A stretch of 64,000 bases of DNA from Bathymodiolus thermophilus thioautotrophic gill symbiont (GCF_003711265.1 NZ_CP024634.1:496001-560000); one strand, 5' to 3'. Positions 45,885 to 55,958 are shown, counted from the stretch's first letter. A program made the numbers and translations. The notes: generated by a model not told the origin, from the sequence alone.

Positions 45885-46049
45885 ATGAAAACTACAATTG
45901 GTTTAGATGAAATGAAAAATGTTAGAGGTGGTCTAGCGGGGGTTCTACTTGTCGCTTACGGTGCCTTAATAATCTCAGCTGTAGTGGCATGGGCTTCGAC
46001 TGCTGACAAGGCTGGCGTGGATTTTAATGATCCTTCCGCCCTTAGTTAA
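45885..46049 (+). CDS. GG-leader peptide 1 (bacteriocin-like precursor)
   Basis: 54 aa with a strong AAGGGGG ribosome site 5 nt before the ATG. It starts MKTTIGLDEMKNVRGG, a 16-residue leader ending in Gly-Gly, similar in pattern to class II bacteriocin leaders (L-x-E-M-x-x-V-x-G-G) that peptidase-containing ABC exporters cut after GG. The core is mostly hydrophobic, with one membrane-length stretch, and contains VAWASTADKAGV. Peptide 2 shares the core motif VAWxxTxxxKAGV. Function as a bacteriocin or host- or neighbour-directed peptide is inferred. No exporter gene is in the window, only a TolC remnant downstream. Confidence 0.8.
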   Translation: MKTTIGLDEMKNVRGGLAGVLLVAYGALIISAVVAWASTADKAGVDFNDPSALS

Positions 46050-46113
46050 AGTTTGTAAAAATTTTAGTTTGCATTCAAAGCAATTGGCATTGTGACCAAA
46101 TTCTTGAGAGAGT

Positions 46114-46272
46114 ATGAAAACTACAATTGGTTTAGATGAAATGAAAAATGTCAGAGGTGGCGTTGCCCCAATTGTTTTGGGTATTTTGCTTGTCGTTTCT
46201 TGGTCTTTTGCAATTGCATTTATAGTAGCGTGGCTTACAACTTTCAACAAGGCTGGCGTCTCTATTAGTTAA
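46114..46272 (+). CDS. GG-leader peptide 2 (bacteriocin-like precursor)
   Basis: 52 aa, preceded by a GAGAGAG ribosome site. The leader MKTTIGLDEMKNVRGG is identical to that of peptide 1. The core is hydrophobic and ends VAWLTTFNKAGVSIS, paralogous to peptide 1 at VAW..T...KAGV. The spacer before it shares AATTTTAG-type sequence with the other spacers, so the whole gene-plus-spacer unit has been duplicated in tandem (periods of 229, 226 and 204 bp). Confidence 0.8.
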   Translation: MKTTIGLDEMKNVRGGVAPIVLGILLVVSWSFAIAFIVAWLTTFNKAGVSIS

Positions 46273-46339
46273 GACTTGTGGAAATTTTAGTTTTCGCTAA
46301 AAGTAACCGGTATTCTAGCAAAACATTTAAGGGGAAAAT

Positions 46340-46489
46340 ATGAAAACTACAATTGATTTAGATGAAATGAAAAATGTTAGGGGTGGCAACAGCAACAATA
46401 CCATCATTCTCTTGGGTACTTTGATTATGCTTGCTCCTGCTCTTGGGATTGTACTTACAATAGTCAAGATTAGCATTTCTGTTTCATAG
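46340..46489 (+). CDS. GG-leader peptide 3 (bacteriocin-like precursor)
   Basis: 49 aa with an AAGGGGAAAAT ribosome site. The leader is MKTTIDLDEMKNVRGG, with one change (Gly6 to Asp). The core begins NSNN and continues as one hydrophobic span (LGTLIMLAPALGIVLTIV). It is paralogous to the core of the broken fourth copy, not to peptides 1 and 2, so the cluster holds two core types under one conserved leader. Confidence 0.8.
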   Translation: MKTTIDLDEMKNVRGGNSNNTIILLGTLIMLAPALGIVLTIVKISISVS

Positions 46490-46543
46490 TTAAAACTTGT
46501 AGAAAATTTAGCCATTCCAACAAAAATAATTTAAGGGAAAAAC

Positions 46544-46698
46544 ATGAAAACTACAATTAATTTAGATGAAATGAAAAATGTTAGGGTGGCAACAACAATA
46601 TCCTAATTCCCTTGGGTGCTTTGCTTATGCTTGTTCCTATGGTTGGGGTTGTGCTTGGAATAGTTGGGCTTGTTAAACCCATCAAGCACTCGTTTTAA
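46544..46698 (+). pseudogene. GG-leader peptide 4, frameshifted at the GG motif
   Basis: The start reads MKTTINLDEMKNVR, then one G is missing from the AGGGGTGGC seen in copy 3 (here AGGGTGGC). As read, it stops at 46606 after 20 residues. Restoring one base gives a 51-aa peptide with NNNILIPLGALLMLVPMVG and a C-terminus ending KPIKHSF, paralogous to peptide 3. The ribosome site AAGGGAAAAAC is intact. A true loss, a sequencing error, or a slippage-prone switch are all possible; a three-base G run is short for phase variation. Confidence 0.75.
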
Positions 46699-46725
46699 TA
46701 ACAATAAAGATATAAAAATCTCTAA

Positions 46726-47206
46726 TCTAAAGCGACAAATATTAAAATTAAAGGCAGTGATTATTACCCAAAATTAGATTTTGTATTTAACTATAACAAG
46801 GTATTTAATGGCGCCAATGATTTAAAAGAAGAATCCCACGCCTACGGCTTACAATTAAATTCTCCACTATACAAGCTAGGGTACACACTAGGAAAAATAA
46901 TTTCACATAACCGCATAAAACGATCAACATACAATTTAAGAAAAGTTAATTTACAGGTTAGAGATAACTGGTCAAAGCTTATTAATAACTATAAAAATAA
47001 TATTCATTTGTTAAGTGATATTGACCATCAATATAACAGATTAAAACTAGAAATAAGTCGCAACGACATTATAAAAAAAAGAACGCATTAAAAGCAGTGG
47101 CTCTAAATATACAATTGATTTATTAAAGTTAGAAAAAAAATATTTACCCCAGGAAATGGCGTTAATAATATTGAAAATTGCAACTCTTGGATTGGCACCC
47201 CTATGA
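46726..47206 (+). pseudogene. Remnant of a TolC-family outer-membrane efflux protein
   Basis: A fragment of about 120 codons (46726-47091) without a start encodes YYPKLDFVFNYNKVFNGAN, then GLQLNSPLYKLGYTLGK and a long helical stretch, the strand-plus-helix pattern of TolC-type proteins (PQLxL..Y, then SxPLF.GG). Shifting by one base in an A8 run near 47073-47080 continues the homology as ERIKSSGSKYTIDLLKLE to a stop at 47206, matching the G-x-x-x-x-x-D-L-L-x-x-E/Q region. The N-terminal half is missing. A TolC partner would suit export of the neighbouring GG peptides through a type I route. The 47207-47364 stretch after it shows nothing recognisable. Confidence 0.6.
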
Positions 47207-47364
47207 ACCAGATTTTGTATCCCCCGTTAAAAATCAAACACAACCTTAAAAGTAAAGTTATCATGATTAAAACTTTTTGCTTTAGATGGATTTTTTAATC
47301 ACTGAATTTAATGATATTACTGCTTGCCGCTTTAATAATTTCAATTTTTTTTCTTTCATTATAT

Positions 47365-47475
47365 TACGAAAATTGTTTAAATATAGCCTTAATATTGCTA
47401 AAACAGGGCTTAATAAATCATTAATTTGGCAAAAGTTGAATTTTATTAATCATTCATATTTATGCTAATCTCCAA
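47365..47475 (+). mobile_element. Decayed MITE copy (D) upstream of nuoA
   Basis: The sequence follows the right two-thirds of intact copy B: TAGCCTTAATATTGCTAAAA, then AATTTGGCAAAAGTTGAATT and ATTCATATTTATGCTAATCT, with many substitutions. The left end is not recognisable. It borders the likely nuo promoter. Confidence 0.65.
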
Positions 47476-47484
47476 TAAATTGAT

Positions 47485-47490
47485 TATAAT
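47485..47490 (+). promoter_or_regulatory. Candidate -10 box of the nuo operon
   Basis: TATAAT in TTGATTATAATGCC lies 31 bp before the nuoA start, right after the MITE relic. The -35 is poorly conserved and could be supplied by the relic. A start near 47497 would give a leader of about 25 nt. Confidence 0.45.
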
Positions 47491-47520
47491 GCCTTAATTC
47501 TATTAATTAAGAGAAGCGAA

Positions 47521-47877
47521 GTGTTAGAGAACTATTTGCCAATTGTGGTTTTTATTTTTTTAGGGGTTGCCTTTGGTATTGGGCCGATGTTAATCGGTTA
47601 TTTATTAGGGCCAAGTAAACCAGATGAAGAGAAAAATTCGCAATTTGAGTGCGGGTTTCCTGCGTTTGATGATTCGAGAATGTATTTTAATGTGCGCTAT
47701 TATTTAGTGGCAATTTTGTTTATTTTGTTTGATTTAGAAGTTGCTTTTGTCTTTCCATGGGCGGTGGTTCAATCTCAACTTGGCTGGTTTGGCTTTGTGG
47801 CTATCAGCATCTTTTTACTTTTATTGGTGGTGGGCTTCATTTTCGAATGGAAGAACGGTGCGTTAGAGTGGGAATAA
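47521..47877 (+). CDS. nuoA: NuoA, NADH-quinone oxidoreductase subunit A
   Basis: 118-aa membrane subunit of complex I with three helices. The loop carries the family motif [15 protein letters not shown] with its conserved Cys (near 44), which sits at the quinone cavity. It is first in the nuo operon. The start is GTG after GAGAAGCGAA, which gives the usual length. Confidence 0.95.
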   Translation: MLENYLPIVVFIFLGVAFGIGPMLIGYLLGPSKPDEEKNSQFECGFPAFDDSRMYFNVRYYLVAILFILFDLEVAFVFPWAVVQSQLGWFGFVAISIFLLLLVVGFIFEWKNGALEWE

Positions 47878-47892
47878 CCAAGGAAACTGATT

Positions 47893-48372
47893 ATGGCAAT
47901 TGAAGGTTTAATGAAAGAAGGGTTCGTAACCACTTCGCTGGACAAAGTCATTAATTGGGCAAGAACAGGCTCGTTGTGGCCAATGACTTTTGGTTTGGCA
48001 TGTTGTGCGGTCGAGATGATGGAGGCGGGGTCGTCGCGTTATGATTTGGATCGTTTTGGCATTGTTTTTAGACCAACGCCACGCCAATCGGATTTAATGA
48101 TTGTGGCTGGCACGCTGACCAATAAAATGGCACCCGCTTTGCGCAAGGTTTATGACCAAATGCCTGAGCCTCGCTGGGTTATTTCTATGGGTTCGTGTGC
48201 AAATGGTGGTGGTTATTATCATTATTCTTATGCGGTTGTGCGGGGCTGTGATCGTATTGTACCTGTGGATGTGTATGTGCCGGGATGTCCGCCGACTGCG
48301 GAGGCGTTGTTGTATGGTATTTTGCAATTGCAGGATAAAATTAAACGCACCAATACTATTGCGAGAACTTAA
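47893..48372 (+). CDS. nuoB: NuoB, complex I subunit with cluster N2
   Basis: 159 aa. The four Cys ligands of the terminal [4Fe-4S] cluster N2 are visible in LACCAVEMM (adjacent Cys pair), GSCANGGG and [15 protein letters not shown]2 passes electrons to quinone. The stop is followed at once by the nuoC start. Confidence 0.97.
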   Translation: MAIEGLMKEGFVTTSLDKVINWARTGSLWPMTFGLACCAVEMMEAGSSRYDLDRFGIVFRPTPRQSDLMIVAGTLTNKMAPALRKVYDQMPEPRWVISMGSCANGGGYYHYSYAVVRGCDRIVPVDVYVPGCPPTAEALLYGILQLQDKIKRTNTIART

Positions 48373-48987
48373 ATGCAAGATTTAAAAGCACAATTAATTG
48401 AAGAATTTGGCGCAAACAATATTGTTGAAGCGTTTGGTGAATTGACTGTAACGGTAACCACTGCTGATATTATTAAGTCGTGTTTAGCGCTTAGAGACCT
48501 TTTCTTTTTTGATACTTTGATTGATTTGTGTGGTGTGGATTATTTGACTTACGGACAGTCTGATTGGGAGGCTGATGCCAGTTCTTCAGGTTTTGGTAGA
48601 GGTCGTGAGGCGTGTGGTGGTGAGGATAGGCACGAAAAACGCTTTGCTGTGGTTTATCATTTATTGTCAGTGAGTAAGAATTATCGACTTCGTGTAAAGG
48701 CATTTGTTGACGAAGCACAACCAATGATTGAAACAGTAACAGGCATTTGGGCAGCAGCAGATTGGTATGAGCGAGAAGCCTTTGATTTGATGGGTATTTT
48801 GTTTGAAAATCATACAGATTTACGCCGTCTTTTGACAGATTATGGTTTTGTTGGGCATCCATTGCGCAAAGATTTCCCTATGATTGGTGAGGTTGAAATG
48901 CGTTATGATGAAGCGTTGGGCAGAGTGGTTTATGAGCCAGTGAGTATTGAACCCAATGTGAATATTCCACGGGTAATTAGGAAATAA
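48373..48987 (+). CDS. nuoC: NuoC, complex I 30-kDa subunit
   Basis: 204-aa peripheral-arm subunit; nuoC and nuoD are separate genes here, unlike the E. coli nuoCD fusion. The C-terminal signature [20 protein letters not shown] followed by [14 protein letters not shown] is intact. A stretch near 60-80 ([20 protein letters not shown]) is a variable loop. nuoD starts two bases after the stop. Confidence 0.96.
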   Translation: MQDLKAQLIEEFGANNIVEAFGELTVTVTTADIIKSCLALRDLFFFDTLIDLCGVDYLTYGQSDWEADASSSGFGRGREACGGEDRHEKRFAVVYHLLSVSKNYRLRVKAFVDEAQPMIETVTGIWAAADWYEREAFDLMGILFENHTDLRRLLTDYGFVGHPLRKDFPMIGEVEMRYDEALGRVVYEPVSIEPNVNIPRVIRK

Positions 48988-48988
48988 A

Positions 48989-50242
48989 ATGGCAGAAATT
49001 CGCAACTATACGCTTAACTTTGGCCCACAACATCCAGCGGCACACGGTGTGCTCCGTCTAATTTTAGAGATTGATGGCGAAGTGATTGAACGCGCTGACC
49101 CGCATATTGGCTTGTTACATCGTGGCACAGAAAAACTTGCAGAATCCAAGCCTTATAATCAGTCTATTGGTTATATGGACAGATTGGATTATGTGTCCAT
49201 GATGTGTAATGAGCATGCTTATGTGCGGGCAATTGAGACTATGTTAGCACTGGAAGTGCCACAACGAGCGCAATATATTCGGGTAATGTTTGATGAAATT
49301 ACTCGCATTCTTAATCATTTAATGTGGCTGGGTACGCATGGGCTTGATGTTGGGGCAATGAGTATTTTCTTATATGCATTTCGCGAGCGGGAAAAATTGA
49401 TTGATTGTTATGAGGCGGTATCGGGCTCCCGAATGCATGCGACTTATTATCGTCCGGGTGGCGTGTATCGTGATTTGCCCGATAAAATGCCAAAATATCT
49501 TAAAAATAATTTCCGCAAATCCAAGGAATTGGAAGTGATGAATAAGAATCGTCAAGGTTCGTTATTGGATTTTATTGATGATTTTGTTAAAGAATTTCCG
49601 AAAAGTATTAAACAATATGATGATTTGTTAACAGACAATCGTATTTGGAAGCAACGCTTGGTAAATATTGGCATTGTTTCCGCTAATCGTGCCAAGCAAT
49701 TGGGTTTTACTGGGCCTATGTTGCGGGGGTCTGGCGTGGCGTGGGATTTGAGAAAAAATCAACCGTATGCAGTTTACGACCAATTAGAATTTGATATTCC
49801 AGTGGGCGTTACAGGTGATAGTTATGATCGCTATTTGGTGCGTATGGAAGAGATGCGTCAATCTAATCACATTATTAAACAGTGTGTTGATTGGCTAAAA
49901 AATAATCCAGGTTCGGTTATGAGTGACGACCACAAAGTAGCACCACCAAATCGTGAGGATATGAAAGACGATATGGAGTCGCTCATCCATCACTTTAAAC
50001 TCTTTACCGAAGGCTACTGTCTGCCAGAGGGTGAAGTTTATTCAGCCATTGAGCACCCCAAAGGGGAGTTTGGCATTTATTTGATTTCTGATGGTGCAAA
50101 CAAACCTTATCGTGTGAAAATTCGCGCCCCCGGTTTTGCCCATTTGGCAGCCATGGATGAGATGACAAAAGGACATATGCTTTCAGATGTTGTTACCATT
50201 ATTGGCACGCAAGATATAGTTTTTGGAGAGATTGACCGATGA
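48989..50242 (+). CDS. nuoD: NuoD, complex I 49-kDa subunit
   Basis: 417 aa, full length. It forms most of the quinone-binding pocket with Nuo[15 protein letters not shown] near 11-24 contains the conserved His ligand of the quinone headgroup, [12 protein letters not shown] follows, and the C-terminus is DIVFGEIDR as usual. Unlike the tight junctions elsewhere, 145 nt separate it from nuoE. Confidence 0.97.
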   Translation: MAEIRNYTLNFGPQHPAAHGVLRLILEIDGEVIERADPHIGLLHRGTEKLAESKPYNQSIGYMDRLDYVSMMCNEHAYVRAIETMLALEVPQRAQYIRVMFDEITRILNHLMWLGTHGLDVGAMSIFLYAFREREKLIDCYEAVSGSRMHATYYRPGGVYRDLPDKMPKYLKNNFRKSKELEVMNKNRQGSLLDFIDDFVKEFPKSIKQYDDLLTDNRIWKQRLVNIGIVSANRAKQLGFTGPMLRGSGVAWDLRKNQPYAVYDQLEFDIPVGVTGDSYDRYLVRMEEMRQSNHIIKQCVDWLKNNPGSVMSDDHKVAPPNREDMKDDMESLIHHFKLFTEGYCLPEGEVYSAIEHPKGEFGIYLISDGANKPYRVKIRAPGFAHLAAMDEMTKGHMLSDVVTIIGTQDIVFGEIDR

Positions 50243-50348
50243 GAAACTTCGCCTTTTCCTTTTTAACTGTGCTGGACTTGAAAAATATTCAGTTGCACAA
50301 TGTTCGCTGTATTTTTTTGTTTGCGCCTGCGTTTGCCATGTTAAAAGG

Positions 50349-50364
50349 AAAAACACTTGTTTTT
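50349..50364 (+). other. Stem-loop in the nuoD-nuoE spacer
   Basis: AAAAAC-ACTT-GTTTTT can form a 6-bp stem 24 nt before the nuoE start. The surrounding 145-nt spacer has no supported gene. A seven-codon frame MKDLAL (50371-50391) overlaps the nuoE start, but its AAGG is directly against its ATG, so its translation is doubtful. Confidence 0.35.
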
Positions 50365-50387
50365 ATAAGGATGAAAGATTTAGCACT

Positions 50388-50861
50388 ATGATTTCTAAGC
50401 AAGCAAAAGAACACATCGATATTTGGGTGGCAAAATATCCAGCAGGATGCCAAAGTTCTGCGGTAATGGAAGCATTAAAGATTGTGCAGGCAGAAAATGA
50501 AAATCGTTTGAGTGCAGATGTCATTCAAGCGGTAGCCGATTACCTGGAGATGCCAGGTATTGCCGCTCAAGAGGTGGCAACATTTTATGAAAATTACAAT
50601 CATAAGTCTGTAGGAAAGCACACCATTCGTTTTTGTCATAATATTTCTTGTATGTTGAATGGTGCGGATGATTTGATTGCTTATTTAGAGGAAAAATTAG
50701 GCGTTAAAACGGGGCAAGTGACGGAAAATGGTTTGGTTAATGTTAAAAAAGTTGAGTGTTTAGGGGCTTGCGTGGGTGCGCCGATGTTTCAAATTGGTGA
50801 CCAATATTATGAAAATTTAACCCAACAAAAAATTGATGAAATTGTGGATAATTTAAAATGA
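50388..50861 (+). CDS. nuoE: NuoE, complex I 24-kDa [2Fe-2S] subunit
   Basis: 157 aa from ATG 50388, close to the E. coli length. The thioredoxin-like domain holds cluster N1a through Cys in RFCHNISC and VECLGACVGAP. A longer frame from TTG 50223 would overlap nuoD and add 55 residues unlike the family, so it was not used. The ribosome site is weak (GAAAGA). It overlaps nuoF by ATGA. Confidence 0.94.
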   Translation: MISKQAKEHIDIWVAKYPAGCQSSAVMEALKIVQAENENRLSADVIQAVADYLEMPGIAAQEVATFYENYNHKSVGKHTIRFCHNISCMLNGADDLIAYLEEKLGVKTGQVTENGLVNVKKVECLGACVGAPMFQIGDQYYENLTQQKIDEIVDNLK

Positions 50862-52126
50862 ATGAAGTTTGTTTTAAAAACTTAGATAAGAAAAATTGTT
50901 ACTCGCTTGAAGTGTACGAGCAAAATGGCGGCTACAGCGTTTGGCGTAAAATTCTAAAAGGCGAACTAACGCCCGAAGACATTATTAATGAATTAAAAGC
51001 CTCGGGTTTGCGTGGCCGTGGTGGTGCAGGTTTTCCCACTGGACTTAAATGGAGTTTTATGCCACGCAATTCTGAGATGCAAAAATATGTGGTTTGCAAT
51101 TCAGACGAAGGCGAACCGGGTACTTGTAAAGACAGAGATATTCTTAGATACAATCCTCACGCTGTGATTGAAGGTATGGCTATTGGGGGATTTGTTATGA
51201 ATGCCAGCGTGGGTTACAACTATATTCGTGGTGAATTTATGGAGCCATTTAAGCGCTTTGAAGGTGCATTAAAAGAGGCTTATCAAGCGGGTTTATTGGG
51301 AAAAAATATTGAGGACAGTGGCGTGAATTTTGATTTGCACACGCATTTAGGTGCAGGCGCTTATATTTGTGGCGAAGAAACCGCATTGTTAGAATCTATT
51401 GAGGGCAAAAAAGGCCAACCTAGATTTAAACCACCATTTCCTGCAAATGTAGGCTTGTTTGGACAGCCAACTACGATTAACAATACAGAAAGTTTCGCCT
51501 CTGTGCCTGAAATTTTGGCACAAGGTGGGCAGTGGTTTGCAGATATTGGCGTGGCAAATGCTGGCGGTTGTAAATTGTTTTCTGTTACAGGTCATGTGCA
51601 AAACCCATCTAATTTCGAAGTGCCAATGGGCATGCCGTTTAAAGAATTATTAAAAATGGCGGGTGGCATTAAAAAGGGCAGAAAGTTAAAAGCCGTGATT
51701 CCCGGTGGCTCATCAACCCCCGTATTAACAGCCGATGTTGCCATGACAATGACCATGGATTATGACGGTATTGAAAAAGTAGGCTCTATGTTGGGCGCAG
51801 GTTCGGTGATTGTGATGGACGATTCCACTTGTATGGTGGCAACACTTACCCGATTGGCACATTTTTATTATGATGAATCTTGTGGTCAGTGCACCCCTTG
51901 TCGTGAAGGCACAGGTTGGTTGTATCGTGTGTTAAAGCGCATTATGGACGGTGAAGGTAAGGCGGATGACATTGATTTATTATTAGGTGTGAGTGATAAA
52001 ATTATGGGCAATACGATTTGTGCGCTTGGTGATGCGGCTGCTATGCCAGTAGAGAGTTTTTTGCGATGTTTCCGTGAAGAATTTGAATATTATATTGAAC
52101 ACGGCAAGAGTATGGTGGAAGGATAA
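50858..52126 (+). CDS. nuoF: NuoF, complex I 51-kDa NADH/FMN subunit
   Basis: 422 aa. It oxidises NADH and passes electrons to FMN and cluster N3. GRGGAGFPTGLKW near 50-62 and GAGAYICGEETALLESIEG near 167-185 form the NADH/FMN site. The N3 ligands lie in ESCGQCTPCREGTGW and TICALGDAA. It overlaps nuoE by ATGA and nuoG by one base (TAATG), so the NADH-dehydrogenase module E-F-G is translationally coupled. Confidence 0.97.
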   Translation: MNEVCFKNLDKKNCYSLEVYEQNGGYSVWRKILKGELTPEDIINELKASGLRGRGGAGFPTGLKWSFMPRNSEMQKYVVCNSDEGEPGTCKDRDILRYNPHAVIEGMAIGGFVMNASVGYNYIRGEFMEPFKRFEGALKEAYQAGLLGKNIEDSGVNFDLHTHLGAGAYICGEETALLESIEGKKGQPRFKPPFPANVGLFGQPTTINNTESFASVPEILAQGGQWFADIGVANAGGCKLFSVTGHVQNPSNFEVPMGMPFKELLKMAGGIKKGRKLKAVIPGGSSTPVLTADVAMTMTMDYDGIEKVGSMLGAGSVIVMDDSTCMVATLTRLAHFYYDESCGQCTPCREGTGWLYRVLKRIMDGEGKADDIDLLLGVSDKIMGNTICALGDAAAMPVESFLRCFREEFEYYIEHGKSMVEG

Positions 52127-54378
52127 TGGCTGATATTGAAATTGAAATTGATGGTAACTTAGTCAACGCCAAAGCAGGCGAGATGCTGATTGCTGTTACA
52201 GACAGAGAAGGCATTAGTGTGCCAAGATTTTGCTATCATAAAAAACTCTCAGTTGCAGCAAGTTGCCGGATGTGCTTGGTGGATGTAGAAGGTGCACCAA
52301 AGCCACAACCTGCTTGCTCCACACCTGTTAATGAGGGTATGAAGGTGCATACTCAAAACGAGAGAGCCAAGGCTTCGCAACAAGCAGTAATGGAATTTTT
52401 GCTTATTAATCATCCACTTGATTGCCCAATTTGTGATCAAGGTGGCGAGTGTGAATTACAAGATGTGGCAATGGGCTATGGCTCAGATGTTTCACGATTT
52501 AGCGAAGGCAAGCGGGTGGTTAATGATGGCGATATTGGTCCTTTAATTCAAACCGATATGACCCGTTGTATTCATTGCACCCGTTGCGTGCGTTTTGGCG
52601 CTGAGATTGGTGGCATTATGGAAATGGGCGGTACGGGTCGTGGTGAAGATTTGAAGATTGAACCATTTTTAGCCGAGGGCATTCAATCAGAACTTTCGGG
52701 TAATATGATTGATGTTTGTCCAGTGGGTGCGTTGACTTCCAAGCCATTTCGTTATGAATTAAGGACATGGCAGATGAATTCTGTCGCCAATATTGCCAGA
52801 CACGATTTGGTTGGTTCCAGTATTTATACGCAGACTTATAAAGGTAAGGTTAAACGCATTGTTGCTAAAGACAATGAGAATGTGAATGAAACTTGGATTT
52901 CTGATAAAGATCGTTTTTCCTATGAAGGTTTGGCACATGAAAACAGATTGCTTACTCCACAAATTAAAGTAGAGGACAGATGGCAAGAAGTTGAATGGAG
53001 TGTGGCACTTGATTTTGCTGTGCGTGGTTTGGCTAATAATGTGCTGAATACTCGTCAAGCTAATAAATTGGGTGCATTGGCTTCAAATACAGCAACGCTT
53101 GAGGAATTTCATTTATTGCAAAAACTGTTAAGAGAAGTAGGTTCTGAAAATATTGACTATCGCCTGAATGTCAAGGATTTAAATAATACAATTGCCCTAG
53201 AATCCAATATCAAATTAGTGGCATTAGAAGGCGTTGACCATGCATTAATTATTGCCTCTAATCCAAGGTTGGAGCAGCCTATGATTAACCATCGTTTGCG
53301 CAAAGCGTCATTGTCTGGTGCTAGCATTGATGTGATTAATGTCATGGCATTTGATTTTAATTATCGCTTAAACAGTGAAAATATCATTGCGCCAAATCGG
53401 ACAGCACTCATATTGGCAGAGGTGTTAAAGTCAATTTTACAAACCTCTAATGCGGAAATTCCAGAATTTTTAAGCACAATTAAAGTGAGTGATGTGGCAA
53501 AAAAATTGGCAGATAATTTAGTAAATTCAGACCACTCAACCATTATTTTGGGTGAACATATTATTAACAACCCTCAAGCCTCAAGCATTGCACAATTAAT
53601 CAGTAAAATTGCCCAACAAACCAATTCTACAACGCTAAATATGAGTGCAACGGCAAATTCAATGGCAGGTGCATTAACAGGATTTGTCCCTGGCAAAGGG
53701 GGCTTAGATGCAAATGCAATGTTGGCAACGGATTTAAAGGCCACTGTTTTATTAGATGTGTATCCGCAGTTTGATTTTCATAATTCTGTTCAAGCGCTTG
53801 AGGCGTTAAATAATAAAGACAATTTCGTTATTTCTTTAAATAGTTTTAAAGACGAGGCAATTGCTCAATATTCGGATGTATTATTGCCAATCGCAAGTTT
53901 TTACGAAACCTCAGGATCTCATGTTAATATTGAGGGTGCAGTGCAGTCATTTTCAGCATCTGTTAGTGCACCAAGTAAGGTTAAGCCAGCGTGGAAAGTG
54001 CTAAAAGTATTAGCAGATTTGCTAGAGTTACCGGGGTTCCATTTTGCTAATTCTGTGCAAGTTGCTAATGAAATCTCAAATCAGAGTCATAAGCAACAAG
54101 AAGATGACAAAGATATTGATACAACAGTTAAACAAGGTGTGAGTGTAATTTGGCAAAAATCACCTTATGCGACGGATGTTTTGTCCCGACATGCAAATTC
54201 ATTGCAAGCCACTAAAATTGGGAAAATACACAGTGCATCAATGAACAAAGCCACCGCTAAAACGCTGGAAGTATCCGTAGGTGAGCATTATTTGGGTGTG
54301 CCAGTTTTGATTAGTGAAGCAGTTGCTGATTATTGTGTTTTTGTTAATGCAAACCAATCAACTGGAGGTAAATCATGA
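52126..54378 (+). CDS. nuoG: NuoG, complex I 75-kDa iron-sulfur subunit
   Basis: 750 aa. The N-terminal part binds several clusters: [2Fe-2S] via [15 protein letters not shown], the His-plus-Cys N5 region [18 protein letters not shown], and CIHCTRC. The rest is a molybdopterin-oxidoreductase-like domain of low conservation, as usual for the subunit. The C-terminal third is Ala/Asn/Ser-rich. It overlaps nuoH by ATGA. Confidence 0.95.
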   Translation: MADIEIEIDGNLVNAKAGEMLIAVTDREGISVPRFCYHKKLSVAASCRMCLVDVEGAPKPQPACSTPVNEGMKVHTQNERAKASQQAVMEFLLINHPLDCPICDQGGECELQDVAMGYGSDVSRFSEGKRVVNDGDIGPLIQTDMTRCIHCTRCVRFGAEIGGIMEMGGTGRGEDLKIEPFLAEGIQSELSGNMIDVCPVGALTSKPFRYELRTWQMNSVANIARHDLVGSSIYTQTYKGKVKRIVAKDNENVNETWISDKDRFSYEGLAHENRLLTPQIKVEDRWQEVEWSVALDFAVRGLANNVLNTRQANKLGALASNTATLEEFHLLQKLLREVGSENIDYRLNVKDLNNTIALESNIKLVALEGVDHALIIASNPRLEQPMINHRLRKASLSGASIDVINVMAFDFNYRLNSENIIAPNRTALILAEVLKSILQTSNAEIPEFLSTIKVSDVAKKLADNLVNSDHSTIILGEHIINNPQASSIAQLISKIAQQTNSTTLNMSATANSMAGALTGFVPGKGGLDANAMLATDLKATVLLDVYPQFDFHNSVQALEALNNKDNFVISLNSFKDEAIAQYSDVLLPIASFYETSGSHVNIEGAVQSFSASVSAPSKVKPAWKVLKVLADLLELPGFHFANSVQVANEISNQSHKQQEDDKDIDTTVKQGVSVIWQKSPYATDVLSRHANSLQATKIGKIHSASMNKATAKTLEVSVGEHYLGVPVLISEAVADYCVFVNANQSTGGKS

Positions 54379-55439
54379 TAGAAATTTGGCAATGGATACA
54401 CGACTTAATACCTTGGTTTGATGGGGCAATTGCCACTATTTTAATTATTTTAATTAAGGCCATTGCTTTAGTGGTGCCGTTAATGCTGGTAGTGGCTTAT
54501 TTCACTTATGCTGAGCGCAAGGTGATTGGTTATATGCAATTGCGCATCGGCCCTAATCGTGTTGGGCCAAAAGGCTGGCTACAGCCAATTGCAGATGCTT
54601 TAAAGTTGATGACTAAAGAAATTATATTTCCAAGTAAAGCGAATATTTATCTGTTTTTATTGGCACCAGTATTGGCGATTGCGCCTGCGATTGCAATTTG
54701 GGCGGTGATTCCTTTTGACGAAGGTGTTTATGTTGCTAATTTGGATATTAGTTTGTTGTATGTGTTGGCAATTGGTTCGGTAGGGGTTTATGGTATTATT
54801 TTAGCAGGTTGGGCATCAAATTCTAAGTATCCGTTATTAGGTGCATTGCGTAGTGCATCGTTGCTGGTTTCTTATGAAATTGTCATAGGTTTTGCTTTGG
54901 TAACTGTGGTTATGATTGCAGGCAGTGTGAATCTGAATGATATAGTAATGGCACAAAAAGGGGGGATTTTAAATTGGTATTGGATCCCCTTATTTCCGAT
55001 GATGATTATCTTTTTTATCTCGGCTTTGGTGGAAACCAATCGGGCGCCATTTGATGTGGTTGAAGGGGAATCTGAGATTGTCGGTGGCACACATGTTGAA
55101 TATTCGGGCATGACCTTTGCCGTGTTCTTTTTGGCGGAATATGCCAATATGATTTTTATGGCAGTGTTGGCAGTGATATTATTTTTTGGCGGTTGGCACT
55201 CTCCATTTGAGGGTGTTGCTTATTTAGAGTCGGGTTTTGCTTGGGTGCCGGGTATTATTTGGTTGTTGGCAAAATCAACTTTCTTTATGTTTTTATATTT
55301 ATGGGTGCGTGCAACCTTTCCGCGTTTTCGATATGACCAAATTATGCGCTTGTCTTGGAAAGTATTTTTACCTTGGACGATTGTTTGGATTTTTGTGGTG
55401 GCGTTAATGACGCAACTTAAAATAGGACCTTGGTTCTAG
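54375..55439 (+). CDS. nuoH: NuoH, complex I membrane subunit
   Basis: 354 aa with about eight membrane helices, linking the quinone site to the proton-pumping arm. [20 protein letters not shown] near 49-68 and the acidic loop [19 protein letters not shown] near 218-236 are the family hallmarks. The nuoI start lies 24 bp downstream. Confidence 0.97.
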   Translation: MIEIWQWIHDLIPWFDGAIATILIILIKAIALVVPLMLVVAYFTYAERKVIGYMQLRIGPNRVGPKGWLQPIADALKLMTKEIIFPSKANIYLFLLAPVLAIAPAIAIWAVIPFDEGVYVANLDISLLYVLAIGSVGVYGIILAGWASNSKYPLLGALRSASLLVSYEIVIGFALVTVVMIAGSVNLNDIVMAQKGGILNWYWIPLFPMMIIFFISALVETNRAPFDVVEGESEIVGGTHVEYSGMTFAVFFLAEYANMIFMAVLAVILFFGGWHSPFEGVAYLESGFAWVPGIIWLLAKSTFFMFLYLWVRATFPRFRYDQIMRLSWKVFLPWTIVWIFVVALMTQLKIGPWF

Positions 55440-55463
55440 CCTTGGGGCTTGGAGATGTAACTT

Positions 55464-55958
55464 ATGATAAATAACATTAAAAAATTGGTTAAAAACTTTA
55501 GTTTGAGCGAATTGCGTAGTGGCATGAAAATCACAGCCAAAGAATTGGTCAACAAAAAAATTACCGTTCAATTTCCTGAAGAAAGAACCCCAATTTCACC
55601 AAGATTCAGAGGTTTACACGCCTTGCGTCGTTATCCAGATGGTGAAGAGCGATGTATTGCTTGCAAACTTTGTGAAGCCGTTTGTCCAGCGAATGCCATC
55701 ACCATTGAATCTGAAATGCGTGAAGATGGCACAAGACGCACCACGCAATACGACATTGATTTGTTTAAGTGTATTTTTTGTGGTTTTTGTGAAGAGGCTT
55801 GCCCTGTTGATGCCATTGTAGAAACACAAATTTTTGATTATGCTTTTGTCGGCTCAAGAGACGGTAGCATTATTGATAAAGCGCATTTGCTGGAAATCGG
55901 CGATAAGAATAAAAAGATGATTGATAAGACCAAATTAGAGGATGCTAAATACAGATAA
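55464..55958 (+). CDS. nuoI: NuoI, complex I 2x[4Fe-4S] ferredoxin-like subunit
   Basis: 164 aa. Two clusters (N6a/N6b) are bound by [12 protein letters not shown] and [12 protein letters not shown], relaying electrons from NuoG to NuoB. The stop overlaps the start of a small frame by one base (TAATG). Confidence 0.97.
   Translation: MINNIKKLVKNFSLSELRSGMKITAKELVNKKITVQFPEERTPISPRFRGLHALRRYPDGEERCIACKLCEAVCPANAITIESEMREDGTRRTTQYDIDLFKCIFCGFCEEACPVDAIVETQIFDYAFVGSRDGSIIDKAHLLEIGDKNKKMIDKTKLEDAKYR

Noticed and set aside
45975-46250. 91-aa minus-strand frame over peptides 1 and 2
   Set aside because: It is opposite to two conserved peptide genes with good ribosome sites and has none itself.
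50223-50387. Long N-terminal extension of NuoE
   Set aside because: It needs a TTG start inside nuoD and adds 55 residues unlike any NuoE; ATG 50388 gives the family length.
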